Assembly (NCBI GenBank): GCA_003991915.1 | Contig: RQTK01000148.1 | Location: forward strand, 195,047 to 259,046 | DNA length: 64,000 nt | Reading direction: 5' to 3' | DNA from: Elysia chlorotica | Lineage: Eukaryota; Mollusca; Gastropoda; Plakobranchidae | Shown: piece after piece, positions 39,135 to 49,000 of the stretch | Layout of the letters: every line of letters begins with the position of its first letter | Position numbering within the stretch: position 1 is the stretch's first letter | Notes under the pieces: model-generated | What the model was told of the DNA's origin: nothing | Databases searched by the model: none | Seen by the model: the letters and a program-made list of their open reading frames with translations, nothing else | Made by a program: the position numbers and the translations under genes

Positions 39135-39312
39135 ATGGCTCGATGTCAGTATAATGTGACCGGATGAGACAGGAGTCATGGTATCGCCGCCCTGTCTCGT
39201 GTGTGGCAGCACGTAACATTGTCAGACGCCAGTCTTGGGGTCTCGTCTACAATATAGCCTAAATAGTGCTTAGATTGGACATTAAACCAACTCGACTCAA
39301 CGTAACTCCACC
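39135..39312 (+). mobile_element. SINE body, 5'-truncated copy
   Basis: Keeps GATGTCAGTATAATGTGACC, GACAGGAGTCATGGTATCGC, CGTGTGTGGCAGCACGTAA and TTGTCAGACGCCAGTCTTGG. It ends ACATTAAACCAACTCGACTC. There is no tRNA-like head upstream, only CA and C runs. A second copy in the same orientation starts about 110 bp downstream. Confidence 0.75.
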
Positions 39313-39423
39313 TCCTGTCCGCCAGAATACATGAATAAAGCTAAGAGTCAATGTAAGCCTATCTAGAATTTTATGTGGATTGTCTAGCTGTCAATGGGTG
39401 GAATTAGGCTGCCATCTTTGACT

Positions 39424-39590
39424 ACCAGTTGGGACGGTGTCAGTATAAAGTGACCGTCTGAGACAGGAACCCAGGTATCATCGCTCTGTTTCGTGTGTGG
39501 CAGCACATAAAATTGTCAGACGTCGATCTTGGGATCCGTCCATAATGTAGTCTGTACAGCGCTGTCGTTCAAAGAGAAAACAACCAAGAC
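39424..39590 (+). mobile_element. SINE body, 5'-truncated copy
   Basis: Starts at ACCAGTTGGGACGGTGTCAG. It keeps AAAGTGACCGTCTGAGACAG, GTGTGTGGCAGCACATAAAA and TTGTCAGACGTCGATCTTGG, with a degenerate GCTGTCGTTCAAAG tail. Confidence 0.7.
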
Positions 39591-40434
39591 AAAGCGTTGC
39601 CATCGTGGATTATTGCTTTTAAATTTAAGAATGTGTTGATTAACGCTCGACTGATTGACTTGACTTACTTACTTGACTTAATCCTCTTCAATACATGAAT
39701 TAAGTTTAAATTTAAGAACGTGTTAATAAACGCTCGACTGATTAACTAAGCAACCTAATAAGATTAGTCAACCAATCGATCAAGCTTATGAAAAGATAGA
39801 TAAAATAATTTTTTTTTAAAGTGGGATTATGTTTTATTTATTTACTACCATAAGAATGCTTCTCTGGGTTTGTCATAAAAAAACAACAAAAAAAAAAAAA
39901 ACAAAAACAAATTCAAATAGATAAGACACGTACTGTGTAGGAATGGTGCATTCATTTTCAAGATAAGATAACATATTAAGTTAAGATAAACTTTAATTTA
40001 TCCAACAGCAAAATTTTGGTTAGATTTGGTTTCAACATAATATCGAAAAGGGAAAAAGTCTAAATACAAATAAAGAGGCAAAGACGGAAAGAAGAAGTAT
40101 TTGCTTCTTAAAAACATTTATTCTCTCTTTGGTAAAAATTTATAATCATTTATTACGAAATAACCATATGTTACATAAATCATAATATTATGACACATAT
40201 TGAGATATTCACTTTATAAAAAAAAATGTATTGCAGAGTTGACTATAATTGTTTGCACACATTTTTTTTATAACAAAATGGATAACCGTTTATTTTATAT
40301 GCCTCAAACTGCAACACAGAAAAAAATTATAACAAAATCATCAGATATAAAATCTTTATAAAATATTGAGTGTTATATATAAGCAGGATAACTCAAAATG
40401 GAAAACACAATGAGATAAAGATATGGAAAGGTAA
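39591..40434. other. Gene-free AT-rich sequence
   Basis: Two related short stretches (TTAAATTTAAGAATGTGTTGATTAACGCTCGACTGATT and its copy near 39707) form a diverged local duplication about 85-90 bp apart. A GATAAGATAA stretch at 39960-40000 may be a LINE-tail relic. No gene was found. Confidence 0.5.
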
Positions 40435-40481
<47 letters not shown>

Positions 40482-40575
40482 ATGATGTGAGGTAGAAAGA
40501 GAGAAAAAGAAATAGAATAATGACATAAAGAAGGAAAGAGAAACTACAGGGAGATGGGGATAAATTTTAGAAAGG

Positions 40576-40635
<60 letters not shown>

Positions 40636-40700
40636 AGAGAGAGTTTGGATATAAGAGAGAAATGGACAGAGAAAGAGAGAGTCGGATATAAGAGAGAGCC
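40435..40700. repeat. (GA)n microsatellite block
   Basis: Near-pure GA arrays at about 40439-40479 and 40578-40627, with a GTTGGATATAAGAGAGA-type doublet after the second. Confidence 0.9.
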
Positions 40701-41321
40701 CAATAGACAGCCAAAATCGTACTAAGATAGATCGATGTTGTGAAGTAAAAAAAGACAACGAGGAAAGAACAAAATGATGCTGAAATGTGAATAGCATAAA
40801 AGAAAAAAAGACAGTGAGCAAGAATACTTAAGAAGACAATGTGTAAGAGAGCAGTTTATTGTATTCGTCAGAATACATACACTTGGTACAAAAAATTAAA
40901 GGTTAACATAATGAGGAATTTTAAAATACAATTAAAACTATTTTAAATTGTCAAAGTTGCTGTGTTTCTCCTTGAGATGAATTCAGCATTGGTTTATCAC
41001 CAGTCGTCATTTCTACAGTTTCGAGTGACTTATCCTTCCGTCTCTTGAGGAAAGAGAAACCATCCACACTGTTTGGAAATAAAATGAAAGGTATATTCTT
41101 TATCATTTTTTGGTCTGGGCAATTATTAATATCCATAATAAAATCACATTGTTATATATCATTAATATGCTCTTGTGCTAGCACGTCTCTGGATTGAACT
41201 GAACAAATCAAAAATAATTTGAGAATTAATGATATATAATATGTCAAAGATTTTAATTTTCATAATTTAAAAAAAAGAATATTATAAAAAAGAGCAAATA
41301 CAAAGAATACAAAATGAGTCT
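40701..41321. other. Gene-free AT-rich sequence
   Basis: No feature could be supported. Confidence 0.5.
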
Positions 41322-41417
41322 GAGGTACAACGTTGTGGAAAGCTTTCAACCCGTCTTAGGATGTGTTAAAAGGTTTATAAGGATTGTAAGGCACCTGCAC
41401 TTTGTACTTACGAACCT
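41322..41417. mobile_element. Palindromic MITE-like element, copy 4 (diverged)
   Basis: The left arm is GAGGTACAACGTTGTGGAAAG. The right arm, GGCACCTGCACTTTGTACTTAC, is a weak complement. The family ends are recognisable but the stem has many mismatches. Confidence 0.55.
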
Positions 41418-41784
41418 TCAACCTTAAAAACTGAACGTTCAATTTAAGTTAATTTTTTTAAATTTAACACATTTATTACTTTATGTCGTCTATGCGCCGT
41501 AAGATGTATGCTTAGGATCCGCTGCCGGTACTTTTTCGGAGTTGTCAAGTAAACCTTATTATAAAGCATATGTATACAACTTTACACAAAAAATATAACA
41601 AAACTCCCACAGATTAGCTTATCGGAGTACTTTTGGAATCTCTATATCCAGCAATGTCGACAAGTAATTTATAATTTAAATGTTTTACTCGTAGTATAGC
41701 AAGAGTAACAGTAACAGTTCCGTTAATTGGAAATCTGAGTTATTTAAGGTGGTAGGTATGTCAGATTAAGCCCCCTATCTGCCT

Positions 41785-41812
41785 ACACACACACACACAC
41801 ACACACACACAT
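41785..41812. repeat. (CA)n microsatellite
   Basis: About 14 uninterrupted CA units. Confidence 0.9.
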
Positions 41813-41965
41813 AGCATACACTGGTGTCAAGTTTCTTGGTGTCAGGGTTTCTTTCTATGATCTATAGAATGGTCTTAAATAGTCTATATTTATTATAATA
41901 ACAATGCTGAGTTGCAATATTTAGGTTATATTTAAACCTAAAATAAACGATATTGCGCGAGAGGA

Positions 41966-41967
41966 AA

Positions 41968-42058
<91 letters not shown>

Positions 42059-42092
42059 TAGACAGACAGACAGAGAGAGAGAGAGAGAGCGA
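41966..42092. repeat. (GA)n and (ACAG)n compound microsatellite
   Basis: GA to about 42022, ACAG/ACAGACAG to about 42073, then GA again. The open frame over it (ERERER..DRQTDRQT) is a repeat translation. Confidence 0.95.
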
Positions 42093-42240
42093 TACTCCAT
42101 TCTTAAATCAATTAATGCTTCGTAAACATAAAGCCGTCGAGCTCAAACTTGCCAAGACAAGAAGACCTTGAATTATTGATGCAACATTGCCACTGTTGTC
42201 CCTTCTGGTACAAATGGAAATATATGTAATGTGATAACTA

Positions 42241-42342
42241 TAGGTCTGAAGTACATCGTCGCTATCGACTAGTCGTATTTGTTCATAATAGAATATTCTT
42301 ACGACTGGTTGGAAGGTACAGCGACGTTGTACTTGTGATTTA
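42241..42342. mobile_element. Palindromic MITE-like element, copy 5
   Basis: The left arm, GAAGTACATCGTCGCTATCG, and right arm, GGTACAGCGACGTTGTACTT, are complementary at most positions. CTAGTCGTATT and the ATTCTTACGACTGG complement lie inside. It is about 500 bp downstream of the transporter gene. Confidence 0.7.
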
Positions 42343-42750
42343 ATCGTGTGCTAGACGTTCTTAAACACAGGGCGTAGATGCATAGGGGGCAGGTGTTCGG
42401 GCCAAGGGGAAAGTATTATGACATCATTCAGGCCCTCGCAGCAAAAGAGTAGCCAAGAAAAATCATTTGTACGGTAATATTTTAGGGTCATATTTGTTCA
42501 TTATGCAAACGCGCAAACATTAACGATAATAGTAGCAGCAACAGCAGCAGCAGCAACAACAATAAAAAAACACCAATCAGTGAATACCACGATTTCTTCT
42601 GGGGGTAAAAGGAGGGGGGGGGTCATGAAAAGGGGCGGAGCAAAATCTCTCAGTTGTCTAAATCCAGGTCTGTCTCCAGCCAAATATTATTTCTATGTTT
42701 ACCCCTGTTTACTTACCACGATGAGCCGTGGTCCATATCCTCGGGCAGCT
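42343..42750 (-). other. Downstream flank of the transporter gene
   Basis: On the minus strand this holds the sequence that would continue the last exon if the 26-bp direct repeat were collapsed: codons QLPEDMDHGSSW, a stop, and a consensus-like donor GTAAGT at about 42713-42718. Further on is a pyrimidine-rich tract ending CCCCCAG near 42596-42602. Whether any of it is still transcribed is unknown. No other gene was seen. Confidence 0.4.
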
Positions 42751-42751
42751 G

Positions 42752-42899
42752 GGCCAACGGTTTCCCCGCTGTCTCGGCAACAACAACAACAACAGCAACA
42801 ACAACGACAACAACAACAATCACAGCTCTTTATTGTTTCATGGATAGCGCAATTTCTTCTAGGGAAATAAAAAGGCTAACGGTTTCCCCGCTGTCTCGG
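42752..42899. repeat. 26-bp direct repeat flanking a 96-bp insert at the transporter 3' end
   Basis: GGCCAACGGTTTCCCCGCTG plus six more bases (42752-42777) recurs at 42874-42899 with one mismatch. On the minus strand both copies encode the ETAGKPLA codons that end the last membrane helix of the transporter. The insert between them carries a (CAA)n stretch, a stop codon for the transporter frame and an AATAAA on the minus strand. Confidence 0.85.
42829..42834 (-). promoter_or_regulatory. Candidate poly(A) signal of the SLC22-family gene
   Basis: The minus strand reads AATAAAG here, 25 nt past the stop codon at 42859-42861. It lies inside the insert between the two direct-repeat copies. If used, the 3' UTR would be very short and cleavage would fall in the TTG-rich array. 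Confidence 0.45.
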
Positions 42900-43051
42900 G
42901 GAGCAGTAAAGCCAACACCCCTGCGAAGATGGACATTCCCCCAAATATAACCAGAGGGAGTGGCTTCGAGTATGATTGAAGGTCAAGGATCAACGGAGCG
43001 ACGATTCCACCAATCCGCGCAGACATGGAGGCCACGCCCATTCCGATGTTT
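42859..43051 (-). CDS. SLC22-family transporter exon 9, terminal (residues 478-541)
   Basis: Acceptor TTTCCCAG. It encodes NIGMGVASMSARIGGIVAPL, helices 11 and 12, then LLLPETAGKPLAFLFP and a TAG stop. The last five residues and the stop derive from the insert between the direct-repeat copies. An older form of the gene probably continued with QLPEDMDHG after PLA. Confidence 0.88.
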
Positions 43052-46000
43052 CTGGGAAAGTAAATGACATTTCAACCACTAGCTATCAGTACCTAACAGT
43101 TCAATTTATAGCCAGTGTGCAAGTTAGGTATGCCTTGCATAGTACAACCAAACAGTGGTAGGTTTCATGTACAACAAAATATTAGCGATTGAAAAAAAAA
43201 GTGCTATGCCAAACTTTATTGCACGCGCTCCATAACACGGGGTAATAAAATACAAATATAATGCTTTTTAAATTGTCAGAGTTGGTGCGCCTCTACTAAA
43301 ACATGCATATAATTAAAAAAAAATCACAGGCGATTAAGTAACACATAAGATTGTCTTTGTACAACCCTCTCATAAGAGAGATAACCATGACACTTGTAAA
43401 CAGAGACGAAAAAAAAAACAAGTTTGTAAAATATTGTAATGGTAATAGGAGTCATTGTATTTTTAATTTATCTTTTTGTTAAATGTCTAACGACAGTTAT
43501 GTTAAGAAAGTCAGCAAGGGGGTTAGCACCGATGCAAACTTCCATTTTTAAACAACATTGATTTAGAACCAGCTTCATCGTGTCACTTACCTGATGACTG
43601 TGGGAAATATCTCCGCTGCCATGAGATAGATGATGCCGTAACTAGCTGTGATGCCAAACTTCCCGACCATGGCTAAAATTACAGTCAGAGTCTCCAACGC
43701 TGCACATTTTGGTTAGAGGTAGAGGAACAATAACAAATTATGATTTTTCATTAGAAATTGTGAGGAAATGAACAAAATTAATCGATCATTTTTATCTTCC
43801 TGTTTAATAATTGAAATATTGTATTTAACTCTGTCGCAAAGTAAAGGGTGGCTTTGATCCACCAGACAAACAAATTTTTTAGGATCTGGGAGTTTTCAGA
43901 CCCAACTACTTTTTATAATATCTTTGTTAACTTAAGAAAAACACTCATGTCTATCTTTTGTAGCTCCGTTTCTCTATGACGCCAAATACACAAGAAACTT
44001 GAGAGTACTCATTTTTACTTTTTTTTCTTGGTACAATAACGCTCTCTCGCAGATTACAGTTTCCTAGATACTGTATGAGAACCAAATACATTGACAAGTC
44101 CCAAAAATAACGTCTGAAAATTTTACATACCTAGAGCTAGTCGATGCTAAAATCGACTGAATCACTAGGGAACTAGATTTAACATATCAATGTATAGGCT
44201 TTATCGTTAGATCGAACCGGAGACTCTGGAATAGAAGCCCAACGCTTTAACATGTTTACCAACTTGTCCTCAATTTTATAATGTAAGAATTTTCAAATGA
44301 TACAATATGCAGGAGTTGTAAGTACAACCTCGTGATAAGCTTACGATTCATTTTAAGACTTACGAATAAGAAGTTTTAGGACAAGTTGTACGTTACGGCA
44401 ACGTTGTACTTACGACTCTATACTTTTTAGATACTATACAATCTTGGAAATCACACCTCCACTATCGCCTGTTGGGATGAGGCCCGATAAGATGCAAGCG
44501 ATTCCGCCAACCAGCATAGACAAGATAAGAGGCCCTCGCCGACCCACTTTGTTGAGTAGCAGGATGCACATGGCATAAGCTGGGAGTTCCACTGCACCAG
44601 CCACGCAGAAATTCAAGTATGGATTTCCTGGAAATTCATAAAGTAGAAATCAGAAATTCAGAAATTCAGATATAAAATTCCTAGAAAGTCCGTATAGCAT
44701 AAATACTACAGAGCAAGAATGCTACAGTAAATACACTTTAGTTCTCGAAACATTTTTTTCTTCTTCTGGAAATAACGCATGGTTTAAATTGGTCTTAGAA
44801 GGTTTTTAGGTAAGTACATGTAGTTCAGTAATCGGAATTATGGAGAAAAAGAATAGCCAAAACAGAAAATATACGTAAAAAGATGCAATGTACAAATAGG
44901 TAGACGGATGATTAATTGGCATAATACATTAAAAGACAAATTGCTATACATAGAAATTGTTAGAGTAGAGATAAGAGACAGAGACATGGGGAGAGAGGGA
45001 GCGGGTTAAAAAGAAAGAGAATGATAATATAGAGTTTCAAATTTATTTGAAATTTCTGCATTGTTTAAGAAAAACATAAATGATGTCACAAAGGAGACTT
45101 GGCTTAAAAGATGATTAAGTTTTTTACCTGCTAGATTTTCAGTATTGAGCGATAGCCCATAGTATACCATGGCATTGACAAGCCTGAAACATGAATGTGA
45201 AACGTGAAAACAATAGAAAAGTAGCATTATTGTTTATCAGAGCTAGAGATATAGTCCTCTCACTTTGATTTCTGTACATTTGTACATAAAAAACACAGTA
45301 AATTATTATAATCATGAATTAAGGAGAGTCTGTGTTATTCGATTATTCATTTTTCTTTCACTTAGCAACAAACGTAAGTGGTAAGTAATAAGAATAATAT
45401 CAATAGGGTTAATTACATCCATTACAGCCAAATCCAACATAAGCCATTTCAACGGACGAACCAGTTCGAAACCCACGAACGGCAAATTTGTTATGTCGTA
45501 TTATGTTCCTTACTGGTTGGATCGCTATCAGTATCATGTGACCGGCTGAAAGAGGAGTGAAGGTCTGCCCACATTGTCTCGGTGTGGGGGCACGTACATT
45601 TGTCAGAAACTACTTTTAGTGCCTTTTCATAAAATATTCTATAATTACATCGCTAACTTTGATTTGTTAAGCTACCAAACGAACTCAACTCAAAGGAGGA
45701 CCGAGAGCCATACCTTCAGCTCGTTTTTTACTGAATCACTGACAATAATGTGATGCATATATATCAATCCCTTTTGAAGTTTACATTATAAACAAAGATC
45801 TACTGAACAGTACGCTGAAAAGTGCGCTGAAAAAATAACTGCAAAAGCGTAAGAGACTAAAAAAAAGAGAGGACAGACCAGCACAATCTTATCCCTCAGT
45901 TTAAGAGAAAAAATACAGTAGAGAGGGGGGCTTCTTCTGATGGTTAAAAAATGAACAACTAACTTCACAGAAATTTACAGGGAAACCGTGTTTAATTGTA

Positions 46001-49000
46001 CCGAACATTGTTTCAGTTATTCTCCCTGGCTTCCCCCATGACCATAGCCTGAACAACATGAAAGTGTTTTGTTTACAAACAGGGCCAACGTGTAATGTAT
46101 TCAGCGATCGTTCTGTATCATACAATCATGTAATATTATGTTACGTGTTTATAGTTTGTTTTATTGATTAGCGTCCAACATCAGAACTACAATGTATATA
46201 GGATGTATAGTAAATAGGCCACATGAGTAACATCTGAAAATTTTACGTGCTGCCATACAGAGCCCATGCAGGGATAATATGATTCCAGTTTCAATTGGTC
46301 ACATTATACTGACACCGACCAACTATTATGGAGCGGAATTGGACACATACATTTTTTGATTGATCGTGGGTTTCAAATCAGGGGCCTCCTGATTGAGAGA
46401 CCAACGTAATACTATGTTATATCTTACCAATTAAACCAAACTTTCAGAGAGAGTCTGGTCATACACTAATTTACCAATTAAACCAAACGTTTATAGACAG
46501 ACTACCGATGCAGCAGGTGCGGATACAAACCACCAGCTAAAACTGCCTGCTAGCCCATGACATACAATCAGTCAGTCAGTCAGAGCTCCTTCTCTCTCCA
46601 GATGTTCCATGCCATCGTCTTCCATCTTTTTCATTAAAGCGCAATCTCGCAGCACACTTTGTTTTTCATTGCAGTCGAGTCATCCACGTTCTTGAACCAG
46701 CTTATCCGCCTCCTTCATCTACCCCCGTCTCTTCCACCATATCCACGGCACGATCTTACAATTAACCTACCAATTAACGAAACTTTCACAGACAACCTGG
46801 CGATGCTGCAGAACTGAGTGTGCGGATACAAACCACCAGCTAAAACTGCCAGCCAACCGAATGATATACATGTACAATCAACCTACCAATTAAACCAAAC
46901 GTTCAGAGACAGCCTGACGATGCAGCAGGTGCGGATACAAACCACCAGATAAAACTGCCTGCTGGCCCATGACATACAATCAACCTACCAATTAAACCAA
47001 ACCTCCAAAGACAACCTGGCGATGCTGCAAAACTGTGCGGATATAAACCACCAGCTAAAACTGCCAGCCAACCGAATGATATACATGTACAATCAACCTA
47101 CCAATTAAACCAAACGTTCAGAGACAGCCTGACGATGCAGCAGGTGCGGATACAAAACACCAGCTAAAACTGCCTACTGGCCCATGACATACAATCAACC
47201 TACCAATTAAACCAAACGTTCAGAGACAGCCTGGCCATGCCCCAGGTGCGGACACAGTCCACCAAGTAGTACTGTCTGCTGGCCCGCATGGACGGGTCTT
47301 GCTTGAGCGCAGTGACCACATCTTCGTCCAGGGTAACGCCGTTGGTGGCAGCAGCCGCGCGCAGGATCTTGTCCGCCTCGGCATCACGCCCGCGAGAGAT
47401 GAGCCAGCGTATAGACTCGGGCAAAACCCTGGCGGGGTGAGAAGGGGAATTGGAGAAAGGAGAGTTTGATTTGATTTGGTCTCTTAATGTCCATCGTGGT
47501 TTCGTATGTTCATGTCCATTTTTAAGGACTATGCTTTTATAAATATCGCAGAAGGGTAGAGAATGAATTGAATTATGAAAGAAAGGGAGATTTTTACTAT
47601 GCCTGTATACCGGGGGTTTAAATGGCAAAATACTGAAAGTGCCCTATTTGACTCTTTGAAATTTAATGAGTAAGACAGTCTAGTCCCCACATGACATACC
47701 AGTTTTGATTTTGTTTTGCTATCAAAGTTATATTAATCTTAATTCTCTGTTTTGCTTGTTGTTGTTTTTTAGCTTTGTTGTTGTTTCTTGTCAAAGCCTA
47801 TCTTTAGCAACTAGGGTATATTGCGCACTTTTTCAAACTAAACTTCATTAAAGTACAATATGAAATGTCAGATCCTAATATGTAAGTTACATTTATTAAC
47901 TCAAAATTCAAGATAGCTCTGCAGCCAAAAAATCCGCCCTAAAATTATTGAAATATCTCAACAAAAATTATGTTCTAAACCCTGCGACGATTGAGTGACT
48001 ATTGAACCAAGAAAACACTAAGAATATCTAGTTCCACATTTACCACCAGTATAGTCCAAACAGAACAGTCGGGAGAGTGATCGCGATCTCCAAATACCGC
48101 CATTCTCGTATGAAATATGCCATGCCAGCAAGGGTCATGAATCCAATGCTGTAAAAACTTTGACTCACAAATCCGGCAATCACTCTATATCGGGGCCCGA
48201 CCATTTCAGTGGCTGTGGAAAAAAAACATACATTCTATGATGCTTCAGTTTTATTCATCTTACTAGATATGAAACATACTAGATCTATAAACACTAGAGA
48301 AAAGGACAGCCAACTCATTTACTCGAACCTATGAACTCACCCAGTGTGTACGCCACCAGAAAGGCGCCGGTGTGTGCTGCTCCCTGGCAGAAGTACATAG
48401 GAAGGAAAACCGCCATGCTGGGTGCCAAGGAAGCTACCGTTCCAGCCACCAGCAACATCAGGCAACCTATGAAAAACATCGGCCGGCGACCAAATCTGCT
48501 CATGGAGACAAAGAATTATGAAGGCGCTAAAGCAGCTAATTCTTCATGCTGATCTATCGAAAGGATGTAGATAAAAAAAAAAGATGCAAGATTTAAGCAA
48601 ATGCAAAAAAAAATGTATAATGCTTGTTTTGCTACACTGCTGAAAAAAGACACTGTTGAGAAGAAGTATAATTTGCTTCTCCTTAGCTAGCACACAACTT
48701 TACTGGTGCAGTTTAGACAGTTAACCACCTTTAGGTGATGCATGTTTAAAATTAAAGAAAATTCTTTACATGCGACACGAAATAAAAGGTCTTCGTATCC
48801 TTTTTACATGAAGCAGTCTTTTTTAATGACCCCAACACTTTCTTGCACACAGTCTAATACTATTCCTATATCTATTTGTCTATGTTATATCTATGTTTTA
48901 CGTTGTTATCTAAACCGTTTCTCTCTAGACGTATTTCTGTTTCAAATTATGGTTTAAAAACGGAAATTTTTAAACAATCATTGTGATTTGTGTGTTATGC

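Noticed and set aside
42501-42683. Possible additional transporter exon after the GTAAGT donor near 42713-42718
   Set aside because: A plausible acceptor (CCCCCAG) exists near 42596-42602, but joining it makes an immediate stop, and the upstream exon already ends at 42859. No family sequence is encoded there.
46575-46755. Possible retrotransposon coding remnant between exon-repeat units
   Set aside because: The minus strand gives RRISWFKNVDDSTAMKN before stops, vaguely like a retroelement tail. The match is too weak to claim.
46426-47196. Regular repeats with spacers, superficially like a CRISPR array
   Set aside because: The repeats are about 100 bp with no unique spacers, are homologous to a neighbouring exon, and the genome is an animal one.
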